The notes under the pieces: model-generated
What the model was told of the DNA's origin: nothing
Seen by the model: only the letters and a program-made list of their open reading frames with translations
Database searches by the model: none
Shown here: one piece after another, positions 1-6,967 of the stretch
Layout: each line of letters starts with the position of its first letter
Numbering within the stretch: the stretch's first letter is position 1
Program-made: the position numbers and the translations under genes
Assembly: GCA_964036045.1 (NCBI GenBank)
Contig: OZ038393.1
Span: 47,794,429 to 47,858,428 of the forward strand
Direction of reading: 5' to 3'
Origin: Eutreptiella sp. 'Long Island Sound 2002'
Lineage: Eukaryota; Euglenozoa; Euglenophyceae; Eutreptiales; Eutreptiaceae
Length of the DNA stretch: 64,000 bases

Positions 1-35
1 GCAACCTCTGCTCCTGACCACCCGGTCTGGTTTCA
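1..35 (+). repeat. 3' end of the 5' LTR of E1
   Basis: This is the last 35 bases of the LTR, ending in GGTTTCA directly before the PBS. It matches 12739-12773 with a single A/G difference at position 3. The rest of the LTR lies left of the window. Confidence 0.9.
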
Positions 36-49
36 TGGTAGCAGAGGCG
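36..49 (+). other. Primer-binding site of E1 (initiator-Met tRNA type)
   Basis: TGGTAGCAGAGGCG starts immediately after the LTR. The first 11 bases complement the CTCTGCTACCA 3' end of initiator-Met tRNAs of the animal/fungal kind (plants usually have CTCTGATACCA). The same 14 bases follow the 5' LTR of element X (45860-45847, minus), which confirms the assignment. Confidence 0.88.
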
Positions 50-66
50 AAAATGTTTCGTCTCTG

Positions 67-1947
67 TTGGGCGTTTGGCATCGCGGAAAGCGATCGGTCC
101 AAGACATCGTGGACCAAATTCAAATTAAAATCTCTTCCCCGGGAGGGATAGCTGAGGGTGTCCAGGTCCCCACCCTCAGGACCTCCTCGGCCCTGACCCC
201 ATCAACCGGGCAGGGGCCGCAAAAACGGGCCAAGCCCCAAGTGGCTACAACTCCTAAGTTTCCGAAATCCCCGAATGTTCCCATCGGGGCCCCCCATCCT
301 CGAAATCCAGCTGGTGTACCTGGGATGGTTGGGGGGGAAATAGACGGCCACCCTCAGGGAGCGATAAGAGGACCACAATCGCCTATTATGGGCTCGGGAA
401 CCGTTACTAGCGCCGAGAATCGGGCAGTAATCGACCTATCTACTGGGGTGATCGAGCGTACGAACGCTGCGCCCTCACGCGCTGCCGACTGGGGTACGAT
501 GGCTTCGCCAATGGGGCCTATCGTGGTCGACTCTGGCACTCCTCCGTCGCTAGGGGGGTTGCCAGAGCCTCAGGTCAGAAAAAACCTGTTTGCGGCAGGG
601 CCCATCAGCCCCATTGTTGACCAACTCGACGCTGAAAACCGTCGAGTCCTCGCGCTCACGCCTGATCCCCATGGCCATCTGGGTCCGGCTCGAGAGGCCG
701 TGACCCTGATCCAGCAAGCCCTGTCGGGAACTAGGCAGAACCCCACTGTGGTGGAATCGTCGCCCACTCCAATGAGTGGATCGCGGCGGTTTCCCTCCCT
801 GGTGGAGGAATCTCCTGCCTTGGGAGCGTATCCCAATCCCCTGAGCGGATCCAGGCTAAATCCTACGATCATCGAGGAATCCCCCACGCAAATCGAGGCG
901 GATGAGTGTGACCAGTGTTTCCCCCTGGCGGTGGAGCAGTGGAACGACGATGAGGAGGAGGAGATTGGAGTGTTGGAACGTCATGAACTCCATCATTCCC
1001 CTATTTCCGTTGCCTCGTCGCCTGCACCTCCTGAACCTATGTCAGGGACCAGGGATCGCCCCATGCTTGTGGAAGAATCCCCGGCCCCCCACTACATCAC
1101 GGTGGAGGACTCTCCGGTCCCTCAGTTCATTGCTGTGGAAGAATCCCCGGTGCCTATGAGCGGCGTCAAAAACCGCCCGTGTCTTGTTGTGGAATCTCCG
1201 GAGCCTACGGAGGACCGGGCCGGTACTACATCTCCGGTGCCTATGAGTGGCACGAAAGATCGTCCATCCCTAGTGGATGATTCTCCGGCAATGCCGAAGG
1301 TCAACGATCTGTGCTGGGGGGGAGGGAATCAGGTGGAGGGAGGTTCAGCAACCCTCCCAAAAAATTTGGTCTCTCCCCCCACAAATACATCTCCTACGGA
1401 GGACCCCCAACTGCCCAATTGGGGGGGGGATCCAGAGGTTGCAACGGGATCGGAGCCTGTTTTTGCTTCCCATCCGAGAACTCGATCACCTATGGTGGTT
1501 CATGAGTCACCACAGTATATTGTGGTGGACGATTCCCCACCCCCACCGCCGCGACCGAATACTGTTGGTCATGTTCCCCCTCCACCGTCACCCCGCCACC
1601 GCCAGGTGGCTTACATTGAGCACGTGCAAGGAATCCCGCACCTGGTTCGGCCATCTAGTGGTGGGGGTTCGGGGGGGGGGCATCCCTCTAGTGGGGGGGC
1701 GCCAGCACCTGTTGCTGCGCGCCCCGCACCCCCGTCTCGCCCTGCGGGGGGGGCCCTCTGGTCCCTCCGTGGCAGGGGGGGCTGCTGGGGGGGGGCGGTG
1801 GTGGGTCATCTCCTCCTCGTGGAGGGGGGGGTCCATCTTTTCGACATTCTGTGGGCCCCACTCCTACACGGGGGGAGGAAGACGTACAGCACACCTGTGG
1901 CTGTCCCCGGTGTGTGGTGCACTACGAAACGTGCATCCAATCTCTGA
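67..1947 (+). CDS. gag: E1 gag, N-terminal Pro/Ser-rich region with ESP/DSP repeats
   Basis: Frame 1 is open from base 1 to 1947, but protein-like sequence ends near the long G runs at about 1670-1740, where coding moves to frame 3. The first in-frame ATG is at 325; a start nearer the LTR is possible and cannot be decided. The protein is rich in Pro, Ser and Glu. From about base 720 to 1300 it holds degenerate repeats built on PMSGxxxRPxLVEESPxP, with shorter VEESP/VEDSP/VDDSP variants up to 1530. There is no recognised domain. By position it is the N-terminal part of Gag, ahead of a coiled coil and capsid. The frame change at homopolymer G tracts is either an indel that killed gag or a base-calling error. 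Role in the particle is inferred from position only. Confidence 0.6.
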   Translation: MGVWHRGKRSVQDIVDQIQIKISSPGGIAEGVQVPTLRTSSALTPSTGQGPQKRAKPQVATTPKFPKSPNVPIGAPHPRNPAGVPGMVGGEIDGHPQGAIRGPQSPIMGSGTVTSAENRAVIDLSTGVIERTNAAPSRAADWGTMASPMGPIVVDSGTPPSLGGLPEPQVRKNLFAAGPISPIVDQLDAENRRVLALTPDPHGHLGPAREAVTLIQQALSGTRQNPTVVESSPTPMSGSRRFPSLVEESPALGAYPNPLSGSRLNPTIIEESPTQIEADECDQCFPLAVEQWNDDEEEEIGVLERHELHHSPISVASSPAPPEPMSGTRDRPMLVEESPAPHYITVEDSPVPQFIAVEESPVPMSGVKNRPCLVVESPEPTEDRAGTTSPVPMSGTKDRPSLVDDSPAMPKVNDLCWGGGNQVEGGSATLPKNLVSPPTNTSPTEDPQLPNWGGDPEVATGSEPVFASHPRTRSPMVVHESPQYIVVDDSPPPPPRPNTVGHVPPPPSPRHRQVAYIEHVQGIPHLVRPSSGGGSGGGHPSSGGAPAPVAARPAPPSRPAGGALWSLRGRGGCWGGAVVGHLLLVEGGVHLFDILWAPLLHGGRKTYSTPVAVPGVWCTTKRASNL

Positions 1948-3032
1948 TGGCACAGGTGAAGGACCTGCGAAATCAGAATCTGGAGTTGCAGCGATCCCAT
2001 CAGGAACTTTCTCAGGCAGTAGCCTCTACCGTGGGCATCAGTCAGTCCTACGGGGACCGGATGACCCAAATCTTGTCTACATTGGCTAAATTTGACGCGG
2101 CGGTTCAGGGCTACCGCCGGGATTCTAAGGTGGTGGAGGCTAGCGTGGCAGATCATCTTAAGATGTCCAACGGCAACACGGCTAAGTGCTTTAGCGCAGT
2201 GGAGTCGCTCGCTACACGTTACGCCGCCGTTACATCTAGGATCGATGCGTGGGACCACTGGTACTCCACGCCTGCGGAACCCGTTACGGTGGTCCTACCC
2301 CCGCCATCGGCGTCTCCGCCCGTTCCTGATCCTACACCGGCGGCGCCTACGGCGCCCATGGGCGCGCCATCCGGTTCATCCGGTGGTGGGTGTGTCCTTC
2401 CTTTCTCCGTCCACCCATCCCACGATTGCATCTACCATCCGAACGCTTGTCCGGATTCGGGGTGGCCGAGGGGGGGGGAAGAACACCACGAACACCCCCA
2501 CCCCCAAGAACCTACATCGTGGAGGGGAATCGCCGAAAAGCAGAAGGAACGTGCTGTTCCCGAGTGGAGGGCGACGCCTAAGGGCGAAGAACACCCCACG
2601 GAGCCTACGGCCCCGTGGGCCAATGAAGAGGAGAACACCTCTTCGTTGGGGAACATTAATCCCCTCACAAAAAATGTTTTCACTTCCCCTGGGAAACCTT
2701 CGTACACGCCCTCTCATCCTACGGATACGTGTACAGTCTCTCCAGTGAAGGTTGCACCAAGTGCAAGTGGAGGTGCACCCCCAACCATGGCTCCCCCTGC
2801 TTACCACCCGTACCAAATGCCTATGGTGCAAAATAGTTACACCAAAGCGGTGGAGGATAGTGATATGCCTAAACCGCAATTTAATGGGCAGCTAGAGTGC
2901 TACGACGAGTGGGTGGAGAAGCTTCAACAATCGTTGGGGGGGTGTGATCCCATGTACCGAAAGGCCAACGAGGCAAAAATGATTTTGAGTACCTTGCCCC
3001 CATGGCTAAAGGCGATCATCACGCCCGGGTAG
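1851..3032 (+). CDS. gag: E1 gag, middle region: Cys motif, coiled coil, Pro-rich linker, start of capsid
   Basis: Frame 3 gives coherent protein from about 1740, upstream of the first possible start. It opens with a Gly/Pro-rich stretch and a Cys cluster (CGCPRC). A Leu/Gln-rich coiled-coil-like segment follows (about 1930-2180; QNLELQRSHQEL within it), then a long Pro/Ala-rich linker, then the beginning of a capsid-like domain (DEWVEKLQQSLGG, about 2900). The frame stops with TAG at 3030. The capsid continues without loss of sense in frame 2 from about 3029 (VAEATRHTRTAP), a -1 change. The bases around 3021-3031 do not form a standard X-XXY-YYZ slippery site in the correct phase, so a one-base indel is more likely than programmed frameshifting. 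Confidence 0.6.
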   Translation: MGPTPTRGEEDVQHTCGCPRCVVHYETCIQSLMAQVKDLRNQNLELQRSHQELSQAVASTVGISQSYGDRMTQILSTLAKFDAAVQGYRRDSKVVEASVADHLKMSNGNTAKCFSAVESLATRYAAVTSRIDAWDHWYSTPAEPVTVVLPPPSASPPVPDPTPAAPTAPMGAPSGSSGGGCVLPFSVHPSHDCIYHPNACPDSGWPRGGEEHHEHPHPQEPTSWRGIAEKQKERAVPEWRATPKGEEHPTEPTAPWANEEENTSSLGNINPLTKNVFTSPGKPSYTPSHPTDTCTVSPVKVAPSASGGAPPTMAPPAYHPYQMPMVQNSYTKAVEDSDMPKPQFNGQLECYDEWVEKLQQSLGGCDPMYRKANEAKMILSTLPPWLKAIITPG

Positions 3033-4114
3033 CCGAGGCCACCCGCCACACACGCACGGCCCCCACCCTCAGAGAGTTGTGGGACTTTTTGGAACAACAT
3101 TTCCACGAGTATGACCCCTCAAGGGCTGATGAAAGATGGCGAGCCCTCACCCCCAGGGTGGTTAAAGGGCAAGTGACCCTCATCGACCTTGAAGATTTCT
3201 ATGCTCGTTGGCAACGTTTATTGCCTCTGAGCAATGAGACTCGTCCCCACGTGATCCGGGAGCAGCTCCTAAGCAAGCTCCCGTGGATCAAGGAGAAGGT
3301 CGTCAAGCAAGAGGCTAAGAATAGCCCAGACAGCTATGTGGTGGATTTTAGTGGCCTTGACCCTTCGCCGGGTCGCGCCCCATTCGAAAAAGAACTCAGG
3401 AAATATAGCGCTCAAGCTTGCACTACGGTTCCTGAGATTGTTTCCTATTCGGGGCCGGGGGTGATAGTTGACTGCAAAGACCCGGCTCTCCAGGAGTGGA
3501 TCTTGAAACTCAACAACACACCTCACACACGCGGCTACACTATGAAAGTGGAGCAACGTAGGCCTCGTTTGAAGCCTGCGGAAATCTACGCCCTTGCCCA
3601 TAAAAGCGTATCGGAGAGGGAAGCTCTCGAACGCCTCAATAAAGGACACAAGACGACGGTGACGTACACTCATCGCCCTTCTCACAATAAAACCGCGGTG
3701 AATGCGGTTAATGCGGAGGCTACAGCGGACCCTGACACCTCCGAACCCGCTGACACCTCCGTCAACGCCGTGGGTCACTCTAAACCTCCGGCGAAGAAAC
3801 CCGTCGACCCCGGGGCTAAACCGCCACCTACCTTTTGGGTTCCGTGTTCCAAACATTGGAAAACACGTAAACAAACGGAGATGGACATGTCTTGGATTGA
3901 TTGGGGTGCCACCAATACCACCCTTTGGACGTGTAAGCCTAATTCTCCGTGCAATGACACTCATTGGAACATTGCGGGTAAGTCTAAAGGTGGTAAGCCT
4001 AAGGGTGGCGATAAGAGTGGCGGTGGTGATAAGGGTGGTGGTGGTTATAAGGGTGGCGGCAGCAAGGGTGATAAAGGAGGCAAGGGAGCGCCGAACGGGC
4101 GTGGACGTTGGTAG
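3002..4114 (+). CDS. gag: E1 gag, capsid C-terminal part and Gly/Lys-rich nucleocapsid
   Basis: Frame 2. From about 3029 this continues the retrotransposon capsid (LRELWDFLEQHFHEYDPS; later EDFYARWQRLLP), the helical domain that multimerises Gag. The C-terminal 40 residues are Gly/Lys/Asp repeats (GGDKGGGGYKGGG) ending GRGRW, a basic RNA-binding-like tail. The usual CCHC zinc knuckle is absent; scattered Cys and His at about 3845-3970 (CSKH, CKPNSPCNDTH) could be a divergent zinc site, but this is speculative. The frame ends with UAG at 4112-4114 and stays open in the same frame into pol. Elements X and Y differ here: both have an expanded zinc knuckle. Confidence 0.72.
   Translation: MAKGDHHARVAEATRHTRTAPTLRELWDFLEQHFHEYDPSRADERWRALTPRVVKGQVTLIDLEDFYARWQRLLPLSNETRPHVIREQLLSKLPWIKEKVVKQEAKNSPDSYVVDFSGLDPSPGRAPFEKELRKYSAQACTTVPEIVSYSGPGVIVDCKDPALQEWILKLNNTPHTRGYTMKVEQRRPRLKPAEIYALAHKSVSEREALERLNKGHKTTVTYTHRPSHNKTAVNAVNAEATADPDTSEPADTSVNAVGHSKPPAKKPVDPGAKPPPTFWVPCSKHWKTRKQTEMDMSWIDWGATNTTLWTCKPNSPCNDTHWNIAGKSKGGKPKGGDKSGGGDKGGGGYKGGGSKGDKGGKGAPNGRGRW
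4112..4114 (+). other. In-frame UAG between gag and pol of E1, candidate readthrough site
   Basis: The codon following GRGRW is TAG, then GAG TGC CCA GAG continues in frame 2 through 20 sense codons to the first ATG of pol (4199) and on through protease. X (38756-38754 and 42913-42911) and Y (32763-32761) have UAG at the same place and in the same phase. Readthrough is inferred from this conservation. Confidence 0.6.
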
Positions 4115-6967
4115 GAGTGCCCAGAGGCGCCCCCGTCGAAAGAAGAAAACCTCGGACACCCCTGTGACACTACCGTGGATCTCGTGCCATCGAGAGTCAT
4201 GAAGGGGCATATAGTGACTAGTGAGATTCAAACCGACCTTTCTGTTCAGGTTGTTTTGCCCAATGGAGAACGCAAGGCCCTCCGTGTTTTGGTGGATTTT
4301 GGGTGCCAAGCGGTCGCTTTGGCCAACCCCAATGTTTTTGGAGACCAACTCTCCGAAAAATATGAATCCCCTCAACGGAGGCGCCTACTCCAAGCAGATA
4401 ATGAGACGCCTTTGCCAGGGGGGGACGAGCAAATAGACGTCAAAATTCAACTTGCGGGGGTTGTGGATGGTAGTGTTTCACTTCCTCGTGTTGCCCAGTA
4501 TGGCGTGTCCCCGTACCTTGTCCCGAATTTACCTTGGGATATGGTTTTGGGGCACCCATGGGGTTACGAACATTGTGTGAGCCATTTTGCCCGTTTCAAT
4601 TGTTTGTACTCTCACCATCCAGTGCACCCCCGTTTTTGGATTGAGGACTTCCGTGAGGCTCCACGAACCGGCAAACCATTTTTGGTGAAACCTATTCATG
4701 GTAAGGTGTCACTTCAGTCCGTGTGGGGCCTAACCGTTCCAGTCGTTGGGGCGGTCGCTCCTACGCACCCTGCCCCGGCCATTGTGGTTACGCCCCCTGG
4801 TGGCGAACCGCCTAACCGTGTTGAGGCCGAGAAACACATATCTTATGCTTTGACCGCTTCCTCCGTGGCCCCCGTACAGGACCGGGCTTGTGCTTTGCAG
4901 CTCGTTGAATTTGCTCCCGAAACCCTTGCCCGCGATGTTCTACCTACGCGGCGTGATGGGTCCATGTGGACCCAGTCTGACTATGGCCTCACGCCATATT
5001 GGGCCGCACGTGTCAAAAAACAATTTGGTAAAAACCCCGACGTGGACGCCTTCAATAGGGTCCCGGGTATGGCCCAGGCTACCCGTTGGGTTTCGCCGCT
5101 TGAAGATTTCTTTTCCACTCCCGCGGACCCCTCCAAATTGTATTGGATGTGCCCTCCCTATCATCGGTTTTCCAATTGTGTTCGGAAAATTCGGCAAGAA
5201 AAACTACGAGCCATCGTCGTAGGGCCGAAGTGGACACATAGGGAGTGGTGGAAACCCCTTATGGAAATTACTTTGCAAGGGTACCACCTTCCTGGGCCAG
5301 AGACTAAAGCCTGTCTCTATCAGAATGACCACCTCACGCCCCTTCCTCAACGGGGTTGGTCCACGGTGGCGCTATACGTGGACGGTGGTATTGCGGAGGA
5401 AAATTTGGCGGCCACTAAATGTCATGTGGCCTCCCTTTTGGCACCGGCCGTCTCTAACCCCAACACGGATGGCGAGCCGGGCATGACCTCGGAGGAAGAG
5501 TCGGAGGATGAAAGGGTGCCTAACCATTTGGCTTCGGTGCGCACCCTCACGTATCAGGCGACCCATAAAAAACTCCTCGCACCCGTTACTCTTGATCCTA
5601 CCCCCGAAGATTTGGAGGCACAAGAATGCGTGCGTTCACGCATTGCGAAAATTGAACGAGAGTTATTGGGTGGGAGGGCCACTACCGTTAAGCGTTACCG
5701 GAAACGTAAAGGCGCCACACGATTGTTGGCGGCTTCCCGTGTGGGTGGCGTTGTCACCACCCAAGAGCCTATTGTGTCTCCGGAGGTGGAGCTCATGAGG
5801 AAACGCATCCTCGAGGACTATGAGCGGGATGTTTTTAGTGGGGAGGTTCGTCTCCGTCCGGACCAGGAACAGCCTAAGGTCCGTGGTACGGAGCGGTTGG
5901 GGTTTGCTAAACTTGACCTATACCCGAACGCCAAACCCAAGTCCGTAAAATCTATACGGTTGGTGGGGGAGCGTGCCGCGGCGGAGCAGGAAATAGTGGA
6001 GGACTTTTTGGCTCGTGGCTGGATTGAGCCGTGCCCTGCCTCCGAATGGGCGTCCAACGGTTTCGTTGTGCCCAAGAAAGAGAAAGGAAAATGGCGCCTC
6101 GTGGTGGACTACCGCCAACTTAATGAGGCTACCTTGCTCGACGCACACCCCCTCCCCCTCATAGAAAACATGTTGGAAAATCAATCCAAACACAAGATTT
6201 TCACTATTGTGGACTTGAGTAAAGGGTTTCATCAAATTCCCCTTCACCCTGAATCCCGGGCTAAGACCGCCATGAATTTGGCGGGTAAGCGATACCAATG
6301 GCGTGTTATGCCTATGGGTATCAAGAATGGGCCCGCTATTTTTCAACGGGTCATGGACCATGTTTTGCAGGGTTTGGATTGTGCGGACGTATATATTGAT
6401 GATATTATTATTGGTTCCTCCGGTGCGACGGAGGAGGAGCTATTGGCTAACCACGACCGGGACGTGCGTGCCGTGTTGGATAGGCTACGAAAAGAGGAGT
6501 TGGTTGCTTCGGTTAGCAAAACCGATTTCTTTGTTCGTTCGGTTGAGTTTTGTGGCCATGTGTTGGAAAATGGCACACGTCGGCCGGCGCCAGGGAAAAT
6601 GTTGGCGCTTGAGCGTTGGGACAAACCGGATAATGTTCGGGAGCTCCGGGGGTTCCTGGGGCTCGCCAACTATTATTCGGGCTATGTCCAAAACTACGCC
6701 TCCATAGCTACCCCTTTGATTAATATGTTGAAGGATTTGCCTAAGCATAAGAATGGCAAAAAGATAGGCCTAACATGGAATGCTTCGGCTAACGAGGCTT
6801 TTTTGAAGCTCAAGCGTGCTATTACGGATATTGTTCCCCTCCAACTAGCCGATTGGGATAAGGACTTTGTCCTCACCCCGGACGCTAGTAATTGGGCGGT
6901 GGGGGCGGCCCTACAGCAGGAAGGTCCCGATGGTGCCCTACGCCCCCTTGCCTTTTTCTCCCGCTAA
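4115..6967 (+). CDS. pol: E1 pol, first part: protease, methylase-like module, reverse transcriptase, RNase H start
   Basis: Frame 2, open from the gag UAG; first ATG at 4199. Protease: VLVDFGCQAVAL around 4295 holds the catalytic Asp, but the triad is D-F-G instead of D-T/S-G. At about 4955-5395 there is a module with WTQSDYGLTPYW, FGKNPDVDAFN, WMCPPYHRF and GPKWTHREWW, resembling the Dam-like methylase region of DIRS retrotransposons. RT follows: WRLVVDYRQLNE, IFTIVDLSKGFHQIPL, VMPMGIKNGPAIFQ and the YIDD catalytic box at about 6390. The RT thumb (GFLGLANYYSGYV) and the RNase H start (LTPDASNWAVGA, first catalytic Asp) complete it. The frame stops at TAA (6965-6967) right after FFSR and continues in frame with LSGSQLNW, so one codon interrupts an otherwise intact RNase H. 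Confidence 0.93.
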   Translation, partial: ECPEAPPSKEENLGHPCDTTVDLVPSRVMKGHIVTSEIQTDLSVQVVLPNGERKALRVLVDFGCQAVALANPNVFGDQLSEKYESPQRRRLLQADNETPLPGGDEQIDVKIQLAGVVDGSVSLPRVAQYGVSPYLVPNLPWDMVLGHPWGYEHCVSHFARFNCLYSHHPVHPRFWIEDFREAPRTGKPFLVKPIHGKVSLQSVWGLTVPVVGAVAPTHPAPAIVVTPPGGEPPNRVEAEKHISYALTASSVAPVQDRACALQLVEFAPETLARDVLPTRRDGSMWTQSDYGLTPYWAARVKKQFGKNPDVDAFNRVPGMAQATRWVSPLEDFFSTPADPSKLYWMCPPYHRFSNCVRKIRQEKLRAIVVGPKWTHREWWKPLMEITLQGYHLPGPETKACLYQNDHLTPLPQRGWSTVALYVDGGIAEENLAATKCHVASLLAPAVSNPNTDGEPGMTSEEESEDERVPNHLASVRTLTYQATHKKLLAPVTLDPTPEDLEAQECVRSRIAKIERELLGGRATTVKRYRKRKGATRLLAASRVGGVVTTQEPIVSPEVELMRKRILEDYERDVFSGEVRLRPDQEQPKVRGTERLGFAKLDLYPNAKPKSVKSIRLVGERAAAEQEIVEDFLARGWIEPCPASEWASNGFVVPKKEKGKWRLVVDYRQLNEATLLDAHPLPLIENMLENQSKHKIFTIVDLSKGFHQIPLHPESRAKTAMNLAGKRYQWRVMPMGIKNGPAIFQRVMDHVLQGLDCADVYIDDIIIGSSGATEEELLANHDRDVRAVLDRLRKEELVASVSKTDFFVRSVEFCGHVLENGTRRPAPGKMLALERWDKPDNVRELRGFLGLANYYSGYVQNYASIATPLINMLKDLPKHKNGKKIGLTWNASANEAFLKLKRAITDIVPLQLADWDKDFVLTPDASNWAVGAALQQEGPDGALRPLAFFSR

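Noticed and set aside
3021-3032. Programmed -1 frameshift in E1 gag
   Set aside because: CCCGGGT is present, but its phase relative to the upstream frame does not allow a standard X-XXY-YYZ slip; a one-base indel is simpler.
4112-6967. Alternative genetic code with UAA/UAG read as Gln
   Set aside because: CAA and CAG are used throughout these ORFs and only single UAR codons occur; the UAG in Y RT replaces Tyr/His, not Gln. Local recoding or mutation explains the data better.
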